A stretch of 64,000 nt of DNA from a virus. The stretch is from positions 111,161-175,160 of IMG/VR virus record IMGVR_UViG_3300034279_001861, one strand, 5' to 3'. The position numbers were made by a program, and so were the translations under genes. Shown here in pieces: positions 6,688 to 15,107 of this stretch; within the stretch, counting starts at the first letter, position 1, and the number at the start of each line of letters is the position of its first letter. Under the pieces are notes generated by a model. That model worked only from the letters and a program-made list of their open reading frames with translations. It had not been told where the DNA came from and did no database searches.

Positions 6688-7124
6688 TAGTTTGAGCTCG
6701 AGGTAGATGTGTCAGGAGCATCCGGTATCCAAACGACTTGTGTTGTTTTCAGTGTATCTAGACGGTTCATTGCTTTGATCAAAATTTCGACTTCGTGCTT
6801 GATCTCATCCCATATGGCCTGTGCCTGGGCCGACGAGGCAACGTCTAGCTCGACATAACTAAGACGGTAGTACGGCCAACCTTGATCTGGGTCCGGGGCA
6901 CCAGCAGGATAGTCGGCTAACTGGGGAGGTCCAGCTACCGCTTCAAATACGTCTGTACTTAGATCGGTGTACGGGCTAGGTGTGTTGTGTCTGTAGATAA
7001 AAACATTTCCGTCTATATCGTTGCCCTCGAAGTCTGTGACATCTATACGTAAACGATAAGCACCGTAGTTTGGAAAAACAACAGTGCCTGTTTCTGCTTT
7101 TGTAAGTTGTATTCGTCTAGCCAT
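6687..7124 (-). CDS. Hypothetical beta-rich protein, probable virion component
   Basis: 145 aa, with alternating strands at the N terminus (VVFPNYGAYRLRIDV), a Pro/Tyr-rich middle, a C-terminal helix and a Ser/Thr tail. GAGG precedes the ATG. Not recognised. Position at the end of the appendage/glycosyltransferase block suggests a virion or accessory role. Confidence 0.6.
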   Translation of the reverse strand: MARRIQLTKAETGTVVFPNYGAYRLRIDVTDFEGNDIDGNVFIYRHNTPSPYTDLSTDVFEAVAGPPQLADYPAGAPDPDQGWPYYRLSYVELDVASSAQAQAIWDEIKHEVEILIKAMNRLDTLKTTQVVWIPDAPDTSTSSSN

Positions 7125-7139
7125 TGCCTCAGCCTCGGT

Positions 7140-7754
7140 TTAGATATCGAGCAACGATTTCATTATCTCTAGTTTTGGTTTTTTTGCAATATTGCAGGCT
7201 TGCGACGTACAGTGAATTAGTTGGTCGTACACCGGGTATTCTGCCACTGTAAATTTTTTGGTAAACGCAATAAGCCCAGTCGCCAGCATAATCATATCGG
7301 AAGTGTGGGGTCTATCGTGGATTTGAATAAAGTGCTCATACTGTGCGGCTAAGTTACAGAATTCGCGACAAACTCGCAGGTAGTTTTCTGCGGAGCCTGA
7401 CACGGTGCAAGGTACGTGACCGCAGTGGACGACGAGTTCCGAGGATTCAAAAGCATCTGATTGTGTCAGCCCGGTGTTCACGACATCATAGTCTATCATG
7501 ACCCCACCTCCAATTTCAGCCATTGCCAACCATCGCATATAGCAATGATAGTCGTACTTGCCTGGATTTACAGTTGGTAGCCTGGAGACAGTATCGACAT
7601 ATTGTTGGTAGAAAGTAGATCTTCTTGCAACAGCTTCGCCTATAACTTCTAATTGCCAACCATTACGCTCCCAAGATTGGCGACAAACTTCTATTTGGTC
7701 TGGTTGGCCTGTAAGTTGGCTTACAGGTTCGTAGTAGGTAAAAACACGTTTCAT
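7140..7754 (-). CDS. DXD glycosyltransferase (GT32-like)
   Basis: 204 aa. The motif RWLAMAEIGGGVMIDYDVV (residues 74-92) matches the sugar-binding DXD region of GT32/capsular-polysaccharide transferases, where Asp88 and Asp90 would hold a metal and the nucleotide sugar. The fold is short for the family and the C-terminal acceptor domain is minimal. It follows directly after the two-domain glycosyltransferase at 7757-9739, so both may modify the same substrate, plausibly a fibre protein encoded just upstream. Substrate unknown. Confidence 0.75.
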   Translation of the reverse strand: MKRVFTYYEPVSQLTGQPDQIEVCRQSWERNGWQLEVIGEAVARRSTFYQQYVDTVSRLPTVNPGKYDYHCYMRWLAMAEIGGGVMIDYDVVNTGLTQSDAFESSELVVHCGHVPCTVSGSAENYLRVCREFCNLAAQYEHFIQIHDRPHTSDMIMLATGLIAFTKKFTVAEYPVYDQLIHCTSQACNIAKKPKLEIMKSLLDI

Positions 7755-7756
7755 AG

Positions 7757-9739
7757 CTATCTCTTAATCTGTGATATATCGAAGTCAGGATCCCACGGAA
7801 AACGCTGGCTTGCTCCGCGTCTACCGCCTTGTTCTCGAGAAGGACAAGCTATCAAACTTTTATTCTTGTTCCATTGTTTTATACCAAAACCGGCTTGGTG
7901 TACTTGTTCGCCAATTGTGATGTCTCCGCCGTTGTGTAGTAGCCTACAGTCAGGCACATCGGCCTGTCGCATAGCCTCCGTTTCCAGAGCCCAGCACCAG
8001 CCTACAGCAAAGTCGATCACAGAACCATTGGAAACTTCTTCTTTCCCCGTCTTTGTACGTAAGTGCTTGCCCTTATGCCACATAGCATCCTTAAACCACT
8101 TGTCAGGACGATGCCCTGCCCCCGCATAAACGCTGAGATCGTGATACATAATATTACCATAAAGCCTAAATCCGCTTTTATGATTAGCTACTATTGTTGT
8201 ACAAAGATCTCCCAACCAAGCGGGGTTAGCTACCCAAGTGTCATCGTCAAACCACATTAAATACTTAGTAGTAATAGGATGAGATTCGTCATAAAACATT
8301 TGACGCATTACGGGATACTTGAAGTCGTTAGTATCGTGCTTGTATATCTTAGTAACTGGCACTGTCTTTAGATAATCGAGTGTAGCTTTCGGTACTTGGT
8401 TTGTAGCAACTCTAAGATCTAATTGGTCGTTCGGTACTGTTCTAAGTATTCCGTTTATACATCTTGTAGCGAGCTGCGTATGCTGTCCGTAGCAAAGTAC
8501 AAAAACTGTAATCTTTCCGCCTAGTATCGGATCGCTTAAACCTGGTACAGCCTTAAATATACTTCCAACTTGATTTGCTTTTAGTTCTAACGGATGAACT
8601 TTTTGATGTGTTTTTTGTGTTACATTAGGTCTAGATGGTTCTCTAACCATTTTTACATCGTGCGGCTTATGCTCTACGAGCTCTACCGCAGGTATCACAA
8701 TGTTATGTCTTACCTCTTCCTGTGCGGTAGTAGGTTGCAACACTCCAGATTGATAGTAAGACATGACCGCGGCTACAACTTCGTCAGAACTAAGCATATC
8801 GTGACAGCCTGCTACCGCGTGCGTAGTCGCGGGCTTAACTGGTTTCTGACATAGCAGATGTATTTTGCGACTGCGATCAGTCGGATCAAGCGGCACTACT
8901 CTATTTTTCCAGCAACCGTAGCTCTCGCAGCACGGTAGCTTTCCAACGGTGTGCAAGTACTTGTGCGGTATAGTTACTGCTTCTGCGTTAGCTCCGAACG
9001 CCTGATACTCGTCAGTGTAAGCTTCAAACCAAGGTTCTTCTCTACCGCCCGCGTACACCACGCACGGTTTATCGAATGCGGCTGCGATATGCATAGCACC
9101 TGTAATCCCGCATATAACGCCGTCGGAGTGCAGTATTATGTTCCACAGGTCTCTTACATTATCTGTCTGACCTACAAGGTTAAGCGTACGCTCGAGCGGC
9201 GGGTGTATATGATTGGTTTGAGTAGCACCAACCTGAACGCAATGTATGTTATCGTTTAACAGTTTATCTACGACTTCTTGCATGCGGTGAGAATGCCAGT
9301 GTTTAACAGTAGCGTCTAACTTACCGCCTGATACCACAACCCAATATCTACCTGTCAGCCTTCTAACCCTTTCATCGTCTGACAGGTGTAAGTCAGCTTT
9401 AGGTTTTGTCACGGGTACTTTTATACCGGTTTTGACTTCGAAATCATGATGGTACCAAGCCAGTATATGTCTTTTGTTGCCCTGTGAATCGATACCGTGC
9501 TGTTTAATTGCTTTACCCCAATCAAGGGTGACTAGCTTGGCTTTTGACCTTTGGCTTTCAGAAAACTTTACAACATACGGATTGTTCCACCATACGTTAG
9601 TAAAGTTGGTACTAACCTCAGTCTCGTACTTGCCCGGATAGGCCGCATGCAGATCACGTATAAGTGCCGTAAAAAGAACAGTGTCGCCCAGAGCGTGCGG
9701 GTGACCGTGCCTAACTATTAGTGGAATTTTGCCTTGCAT
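7757..9739 (-). CDS. Two-domain glycosyltransferase: GT9-like plus GT-A (GT2-like)
   Basis: About 660 aa. The N-terminal ~300 residues look like GT9 (heptosyltransferase type): GDTVLFTALIRDL at the start and GITGAMHIAAAFDKPCV in the donor site. A Cys-rich linker and low-homology stretch follow. The C-terminal ~250 residues form a GT-A domain with WFDDDTW as metal/nucleotide motif and a late NGGDITIGEQ acceptor-loop segment. The start is uncertain: a 12-base tandem duplication repeats the start codon, giving MQGKMQGK; only the second ATG has AAGG at good spacing. The two domains may add successive sugars. Confidence 0.8.
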   Translation of the reverse strand: MQGKIPLIVRHGHPHALGDTVLFTALIRDLHAAYPGKYETEVSTNFTNVWWNNPYVVKFSESQRSKAKLVTLDWGKAIKQHGIDSQGNKRHILAWYHHDFEVKTGIKVPVTKPKADLHLSDDERVRRLTGRYWVVVSGGKLDATVKHWHSHRMQEVVDKLLNDNIHCVQVGATQTNHIHPPLERTLNLVGQTDNVRDLWNIILHSDGVICGITGAMHIAAAFDKPCVVYAGGREEPWFEAYTDEYQAFGANAEAVTIPHKYLHTVGKLPCCESYGCWKNRVVPLDPTDRSRKIHLLCQKPVKPATTHAVAGCHDMLSSDEVVAAVMSYYQSGVLQPTTAQEEVRHNIVIPAVELVEHKPHDVKMVREPSRPNVTQKTHQKVHPLELKANQVGSIFKAVPGLSDPILGGKITVFVLCYGQHTQLATRCINGILRTVPNDQLDLRVATNQVPKATLDYLKTVPVTKIYKHDTNDFKYPVMRQMFYDESHPITTKYLMWFDDDTWVANPAWLGDLCTTIVANHKSGFRLYGNIMYHDLSVYAGAGHRPDKWFKDAMWHKGKHLRTKTGKEEVSNGSVIDFAVGWCWALETEAMRQADVPDCRLLHNGGDITIGEQVHQAGFGIKQWNKNKSLIACPSREQGGRRGASQRFPWDPDFDISQIKR

Positions 9740-10061
9740 TTTGCCTTGCATTTTGTTCTATCTTTGACTTTTTCTCGGGCTTTGATAACAGCTGAACCAG
9801 TTCGCGGCAAATATTTTGCAAGTTTTCTGCGTGTTTGTCGATTGTAGCTCGCAAGAATTCGTCGGACTCCAATACAACAGGCAATACCGCAAACGGCTTG
9901 CATTGTTGTTCGTAGGCCTGTTTACTTCGCCAACACGTAAAGACACAGCACACGTTTCCAGTATCAAGCTTAATGCTTAACTCGGTCATTAAGCAGTAAG
10001 CCTTAATGTCTCCAACATCTGTCGGATCGTGTAAGTTGACTTCCAGCACTAGTTCAGTCAT
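9711..10061 (-). CDS. Hypothetical protein
   Basis: 116 aa, not recognised; mixed fold with a charged helical C terminus. The last residues (NARQNARQN) read through the same 12-base tandem duplication that doubles the start of the next gene, so that duplication altered two genes at once. Overlap with the glycosyltransferase implies translational coupling. Confidence 0.55.
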   Translation of the reverse strand: MTELVLEVNLHDPTDVGDIKAYCLMTELSIKLDTGNVCCVFTCWRSKQAYEQQCKPFAVLPVVLESDEFLRATIDKHAENLQNICRELVQLLSKPEKKSKIEQNARQNARQNSTNS

Positions 10062-10084
10062 AGCTGCTCTTTCAAAAGTTTGGT

Positions 10085-10705
10085 TTACTTAGGTAAGTAC
10101 TTTAGCTTACCGTCGACACGTTGAATTTTAAAGTCGATGAATTTTTGCGATAGTCGCATAGACTGGTACACTGGAAAATTTTTAGGTGGTTTTTCTAAGT
10201 ACTCCTCAACAAAAAAACCGTCTTCGTCTAGCCTGTAGTATTTGACCGGACTTCTGACTAGCGTGATACCGGACCTAAGCGGAGAACACAACGCAAAAAG
10301 TCCAATATTTTGATTTTTACATTCTTCAGCGTAAGCACAGTCGCAAACAGACTGCGGCTCTTCACTGTGCGACATAGCCTGTCCTGAAGCAGCCGAACTT
10401 GTAAAATATATCGACTCGAATGCTTTACTGTTAAATATTTCATCTTCGTTGTAATAAAATCTGTAAGGTAAATTGTACGATTTTATTACATCTAAATGTG
10501 ACTTAGCGATAATAGGTGGTCGTGTACCAGGGTATGTTGTTAAAAACTCTGCGTCAGTTTCATTCGCAAACATATCAAAATAAGTTTTGATATCTGTTTG
10601 AATATTAGCCGGGTCGGTAAAATACATGAACAAAACAACTATCATGTTTTCTATGCGTTCGTATACAACCCAGTTTTTTTCGTCGATGTAATACTTATTT
10701 ATCAT
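10085..10705 (-). CDS. Hypothetical protein, A/T-rich
   Basis: 206 aa, not recognised; many Tyr, Phe and Asp residues. A cysteine cluster CDCAYAEEC lies in the middle. Its start overlaps the preceding gene by ATGA. The DNA is visibly richer in A/T than the flanking fibre genes, which may mean recent acquisition. Confidence 0.6.
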   Translation of the reverse strand: MINKYYIDEKNWVVYERIENMIVVLFMYFTDPANIQTDIKTYFDMFANETDAEFLTTYPGTRPPIIAKSHLDVIKSYNLPYRFYYNEDEIFNSKAFESIYFTSSAASGQAMSHSEEPQSVCDCAYAEECKNQNIGLFALCSPLRSGITLVRSPVKYYRLDEDGFFVEEYLEKPPKNFPVYQSMRLSQKFIDFKIQRVDGKLKYLPK

Positions 10706-11112
10706 GCTACGACCTGTACTGTAAATGTGTCTATAAGTGCGTTATTTGCATTGTTACGTACTTCTACTGTTTGCGGACTTACCTTAGCCGTCAAGGTGCT
10801 GTAACAAGTAAACTTAACCCACTGACCAGCTGTTACTGCGAACGTGCTGCCAGGGCTGTCGGCTACCTGTATCCATGGCGGCGTTGTTGGTTGCCCGTTT
10901 GGGTTTAAAGTTGCTTCAGAAGCTGCTACTTGATAGAAAAGTTGAATATTGGACGGGCTTGTCAAGTTTACAACTTTAAGTGTTACACCGTATGTAAGTA
11001 ATTTACTGGTGATAGTGCCGCTTGTTGTGCCTAAACTCCACTGTATAGCTTCCCAGTCTGGGTTAACAACGCTTGGTGGTTGTACGTTAAACAGACCAGC
11101 AAATGGTAACAT
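10702..11112 (-). CDS. Beta-sandwich virion protein, fibre-associated
   Basis: 136 aa from [10 protein letters not shown]. The start is set by a TAATG overlap with the stop of the collagen-like fibre gene. The sequence is almost all beta strand with Ser/Thr/Val-rich repeats and no charged helices, like an Ig-like fold. Coupling to the fibre gene suggests a fibre tip, chaperone or associated receptor-binding module. Family not identified. Confidence 0.6.
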   Translation of the reverse strand: MLPFAGLFNVQPPSVVNPDWEAIQWSLGTTSGTITSKLLTYGVTLKVVNLTSPSNIQLFYQVAASEATLNPNGQPTTPPWIQVADSPGSTFAVTAGQWVKFTCYSTLTAKVSPQTVEVRNNANNALIDTFTVQVVA

Positions 11113-13256
11113 TATATTGTTGTATCTCCAGCTAGTACAAAGTTGTTTGCACTTCTTTGGATCAGAGACACGACTGCCCATCTACCTGCTGTTTTAGTGT
11201 GACTTTGTCTGTTGTTTATGGTTGTACCCGACGCATTAAAAGTAACTTGACCTGTACCTGACTGTATCACAGTAACCGTAAAACCAACTGGTAAGCCTGT
11301 AGGTACCGTTATCGTTATAGCGTTACTGCATTCCAAGACTACACCGTTATCACCGGCTCCAAGTGTTCGCGATGCGTTAGCCTCGGTTACAATTATACCT
11401 GTACCTGTAACATACTTATTGGAAGTGATACCACCGGTGCTAAGCATATTAGTGCTAGCGTTGTAACTAAGAGCTGGCGACGTTGTATCGATGTTAGGCG
11501 TTTGATTACTCCCGCCCGCCGCCACAAATACAACGTAAAACAAAGAATCTGCGTCTGTGGCTGTTGCGTTTATAGCTGTGCTAGGACCCGTCGCACCGGT
11601 AGAGCCAGTTACTCCTGTGGCTCCTGTAGTCCCGGCAGCTCCGTTAGCACCTGTTGGTCCGGTAGCACCTACCGTCCCACTTATGCCTGTGGCACCTTGC
11701 GAACCTGTAGCCTGTAACGATAAGACAACTTGGTCTGACGCGGTGTAAGTTCCGTTTGTAACAATACTCTCTACACTAAAATCAAAATAGGTTGCTTCTT
11801 CAGTTACAGCGGTAATTCGATACAAGCCAAAGTTAGTCACGTTGTTTATCAACCACGTCTTTATAATGTCGCTAGCTTTAAACGTGTCTAACCATGCCGT
11901 CATATCTATGTCATTGTAATTTGACTTTTCAACGTAAATATGCTCGACAGCATCCAATACTGCGCTATCAAAATAAACTTGACCGTGGGAAGTTAACGCC
12001 ATTATCTTGGCAGATTCTATCTCAGTGTCTGCGTAGAAATAGCTGTCGTCACCTGTGTGTTTTAAAGGAAATACAGGGGCCTCTGGTGAAAGGTTGCTGT
12101 TAAACTCCCAGCTCATCAGAAAATCATTTTCGTCGGGTGTAGGCGGGCCGGACGGGCCGGGTGGTCCTGTTGGCCCTGTTGGGCCTGTTGGTCCCGAAGG
12201 CCCGGTTGAACCTTCGCAACAAGGCCCTTGTGGCCCAACGGCACCTTGCGGACCTGCAGGACCTATAGGTCCTTGTGGGCCTACGTCACCCTGAGGTCCT
12301 TGATAGCCTTGAGGTCCCCGATAGCCTTGAGGTCCCCGATAGCCTTGAGGTCCGCGGTATCCCTGCGGCCCGCGATAACCGTAAGGTCCACGGTATCCCT
12401 GCGGACCGCGGTACCCGGTTGCTCCCCGACCACCTAGCGGTCCTTGAGGCCCTGTTGGGCCTTGGTTACCGTCTGGGCCTGGATTGCCGTCTGGGCCTGG
12501 ATTACCGTCTGGGCCTGGGTTGCCATCTGGGCCTGGATTACCGTCTGGACCGCTAGGTCCGGCTGGGCCTTGTGGTCCTTCTGGCCCGCTTGGTCCCGCG
12601 GGTCCGGTGGGTCCGGCTGGGCCTTGTGGTCCGTTTGGTCCTACTGGTCCTTGTGGTCCTTCTGGCCCAACGGGTCCTTCCGGTCCGTCAGGCCCTTGCG
12701 GTCCGGCTGGGCCTTGTGGTCCTTCCGGACCTTCTGGACCTTCGGGTCCTTGCGGCCCCTGTGGGCCTTCTGGTCCTGTTGGACCCTGTGGACCTTGTGG
12801 GCCTAACTGCGGGCTGGGTATTCCAAGATTTAAATCAATAGAGAACGTACAATCGCCAGATTTTGTTACGTCAAGCGAGGCAAACGGAGCTCCGCCGGGG
12901 CCTACGGTACTTACAGTGGCACTTCCGCTAATTTCCGGGCAAGGAAAAGCAATATCCAGCGTAAAGGTGTAATCGCAGCATGCACCTTTAGTTATTATGA
13001 GACTAGCGTTTTCTCCACCAATTGGCACTACGGTGGTATCAACATCGCCCGCACCTATTACAGGACAAATAGGATCGGGATCTAGCATCGGAACCGGCAG
13101 CGACGGGCAATCGAAAATATCAGTCGGTGCCTGCGGTACCTGTGGATTAAGCAGCCAATTACCGCCAGGTATAGGAAAAATACAAGGCACATCGCATTTG
13201 ATAACATCAAATACAGGTGACTGAGGTCCTTGTGGACACGGAGTCGTCGGTGCCAT
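11112..13256 (-). CDS. Collagen-like tail or head fibre protein (GPx type)
   Basis: 714 aa. Residues 1-150 form a Cys/Pro-rich N-terminal domain, probably the attachment part. Residues ~152-375 are uninterrupted Gly-X-Y triplets, mostly GPQ, GPE, GPD and GYR, predicted to form a collagen triple helix. Residues ~376-515 form a globular insert. A short second collagen run (GATG type, ~515-556) leads to a C-terminal beta domain that resembles the end of the protein at 54572-55153. Collagen-like regions are known in phage fibres as rigid trimer stalks. Glycosyltransferases lie 1.4-4 kb downstream. Exact place on the virion unknown. Confidence 0.88.
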   Translation of the reverse strand: MAPTTPCPQGPQSPVFDVIKCDVPCIFPIPGGNWLLNPQVPQAPTDIFDCPSLPVPMLDPDPICPVIGAGDVDTTVVPIGGENASLIITKGACCDYTFTLDIAFPCPEISGSATVSTVGPGGAPFASLDVTKSGDCTFSIDLNLGIPSPQLGPQGPQGPTGPEGPQGPQGPEGPEGPEGPQGPAGPQGPDGPEGPVGPEGPQGPVGPNGPQGPAGPTGPAGPSGPEGPQGPAGPSGPDGNPGPDGNPGPDGNPGPDGNPGPDGNQGPTGPQGPLGGRGATGYRGPQGYRGPYGYRGPQGYRGPQGYRGPQGYRGPQGYQGPQGDVGPQGPIGPAGPQGAVGPQGPCCEGSTGPSGPTGPTGPTGPPGPSGPPTPDENDFLMSWEFNSNLSPEAPVFPLKHTGDDSYFYADTEIESAKIMALTSHGQVYFDSAVLDAVEHIYVEKSNYNDIDMTAWLDTFKASDIIKTWLINNVTNFGLYRITAVTEEATYFDFSVESIVTNGTYTASDQVVLSLQATGSQGATGISGTVGATGPTGANGAAGTTGATGVTGSTGATGPSTAINATATDADSLFYVVFVAAGGSNQTPNIDTTSPALSYNASTNMLSTGGITSNKYVTGTGIIVTEANASRTLGAGDNGVVLECSNAITITVPTGLPVGFTVTVIQSGTGQVTFNASGTTINNRQSHTKTAGRWAVVSLIQRSANNFVLAGDTTI
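12130..12803 (-). repeat. Tandem collagen-triplet DNA repeat
   Basis: Imperfect 9- and 18-base repeats coding Gly-Pro-X. Three sub-blocks are visible: YRGPQG-type 18-mers near 12290-12420, GPDGNP-type 18-mers near 12470-12550, and GPxGPx elsewhere. Such arrays change length by slippage. Confidence 0.85.
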
Positions 13257-13267
13257 TCGTTATTTCC

Positions 13268-14302
13268 TTATAACGATATCGAATTAAATGAAAAATCACA
13301 TACGGACAAGTCATTTAGATTGATATCTACGATTAGTTTGTGGTTGACGATATCAGTCAGTATAGAGACACCGGACTCGCCGAAAAAGGTTAAAGTTGGT
13401 CCCTGCAACCCGTTGACAGACCTAAACACTTCGTTGCAATAAAAATCACCAGCCAGAAGTTCGTTTTCAGAACCTATTGGGGGTGTTTCACCTGGGAATA
13501 TAGCAATCTCGTTACACGGTTGGCCGTCACCTGTCCCGACACCTGGAGCGAACACCAACGTAGAAGCCGTTACATCCTGGTTGATTGAAATATTGAAACC
13601 TGCCTTGAACTTTACGTTACCAAGCAAACACACGTCATACACGTACGTCTGACCGACAGGAAAATCCCATTGGTTTTGCGGGCAGTTTTCAGGACGCAAA
13701 GCTCGAGTTCTGTCAGAGTTAGCTATGTTCAACGAAACAACCTGGCTATCGCTTAGATTTTGAATTAAGCAAGGTTCGACTATCCCCGAGTAAACGTCGG
13801 ATCTTGTTACGCTGTTGCCTGCGGCAATTCGGTTTGCAAGCAAAGGCATGTCACCGGAAACCATAAAACCAGACCATAAAGGTTCTCCGCAGTCCTCCGG
13901 GTAACCTGAATCAGACGCTGACGCTTCTAACGCTTCGGAAGCTGAAAGACTTATATCTGCTTGGTCGGCTGTTATGCTTTCAACAAACTCGGTTTCAAAC
14001 AAATCAGCATCAGCTGCCCTTGTGAAAATCAAAGGGGCGTGCAGTAAATTGCTCGCCGTGCATCGAAACTCAAATTCAAACAAGAAAGAGTTTACACGAG
14101 TTATACGGTATAGGAACACCTCATCAATGCTGGCGTCAAAACCCGACTCAGCACCCAGGATAAAACCGCAATCGACAACTACATTGTCCGGTAAACCTGG
14201 CATAGCAAATATGCCAGTTTCAGGCGTATTTACGCCGACGCTTCCTTCCCTGAAAGGATACGAACGATTCAAGTTGTCGTTAAAAAAATTAGGACGAGGC
14301 AT
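13268..14302 (-). CDS. Appendage protein, NG-PD-GN family member A
   Basis: 344 aa. The N terminus (NFFNDNLNRSYPF) matches that of the protein at 18440-19396 (EFLNHNSQRSYPL), and a C-terminal SVNGLQGPTLTF segment is the degenerate form of the motif shared by its four neighbours. Mostly beta, cysteine-containing, no membrane segment. It precedes the collagen-like fibre by 11 bases, so it may form the base or collar to which the fibre binds. Family unnamed to my knowledge. Confidence 0.7.
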   Translation of the reverse strand: MPRPNFFNDNLNRSYPFREGSVGVNTPETGIFAMPGLPDNVVVDCGFILGAESGFDASIDEVFLYRITRVNSFLFEFEFRCTASNLLHAPLIFTRAADADLFETEFVESITADQADISLSASEALEASASDSGYPEDCGEPLWSGFMVSGDMPLLANRIAAGNSVTRSDVYSGIVEPCLIQNLSDSQVVSLNIANSDRTRALRPENCPQNQWDFPVGQTYVYDVCLLGNVKFKAGFNISINQDVTASTLVFAPGVGTGDGQPCNEIAIFPGETPPIGSENELLAGDFYCNEVFRSVNGLQGPTLTFFGESGVSILTDIVNHKLIVDINLNDLSVCDFSFNSISL

Positions 14303-14303
14303 G

Positions 14304-15107
14304 TTATTTACTGATCAAAGATCCTTCTACAGAAAAAACTATGCCTGCGGGCGTCGTTCTTACACGTAAAGCTGGTTCTGACGTCAGGCTATCGTTCATT
14401 TGAATGTTGAAATTTCCTTGCTCGTCAGGGTAACAATCGTAAGTGCTTTCACCGTTTACGACACGTATAACTCGAATCGGATTGACAGGCACAAATAGAT
14501 CAGCCGGGTTGCATAATCTCTGTAAGTTCAACGGATCTCCTACAACGTCAACACGTATCACAGGCACTATTTGACCTTGCTTGTCTACATAATTCTCAGT
14601 TCTAAGTACAACACCGTCTTCGCCTACTAGCCAAACCTTACCAGAAGCAATTTGACCGTCGGCAACTTGCAAACCTGTAACACCCGGATAAGCAGCAGGA
14701 ACCTGGCAGTTTACGCAAAACTCAGTTTGACCTTGTTCAAAGGTATGCGTTCGAACTCCCCAAGTTGAAAGCAGTGCTAGTCTGTCTGGGCTAGACACAA
14801 GAATTCCACCAGGTCTACCGTAATCATCGACAAGTCGAACTACTGAATCTACAACAGGTAAAACCACTTCGCCATGCAATCTTGTCGGCAACTCACTGTC
14901 GCCCACATAAATTGTAAATTTGTCCGACTGAACTTTAACCTGGGATAAATAGTAACGACCACTACTTTCCGTAGAATAAATATGTGCATCTAAAAACGTG
15001 TCTTCCACAAAAAACACGTTACCGTTGCTTAGGCTTGCCGCAGGAACAAACGGATAATTTGTACTTCGTAAGGAGCGTAAGAGCTCGGGGTGTCTTATAT
15101 GTGTCAC
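14304..15107 (-). CDS. Appendage protein, NG-PD-GN family member B
   Basis: 267 aa, the shortest of the group. It opens with LRSTNYPFVPAASL, a variant of the RSYP start. Near the end it has VNGESTYDCYPDEQGNFNI, the family motif with a small insertion. The fold is predicted as beta-rich. It overlaps the upstream member C by 4 bases (ATGA). Likely a structural or adhesin protein. Confidence 0.7.
   Translation of the reverse strand: MTHIRHPELLRSLRSTNYPFVPAASLSNGNVFFVEDTFLDAHIYSTESSGRYYLSQVKVQSDKFTIYVGDSELPTRLHGEVVLPVVDSVVRLVDDYGRPGGILVSSPDRLALLSTWGVRTHTFEQGQTEFCVNCQVPAAYPGVTGLQVADGQIASGKVWLVGEDGVVLRTENYVDKQGQIVPVIRVDVVGDPLNLQRLCNPADLFVPVNPIRVIRVVNGESTYDCYPDEQGNFNIQMNDSLTSEPALRVRTTPAGIVFSVEGSLISK

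Noticed and set aside
12130-12803. Possible diversity-generating template/variable repeat
   Set aside because: No reverse transcriptase gene in the window and no adenine-biased changes between repeats.
12484-12972. Plus-strand frame with GPSGPxG repeats
   Set aside because: The reverse complement of GGN-CCN triplets also codes Gly-Pro, so this collagen-like antisense frame is a by-product.
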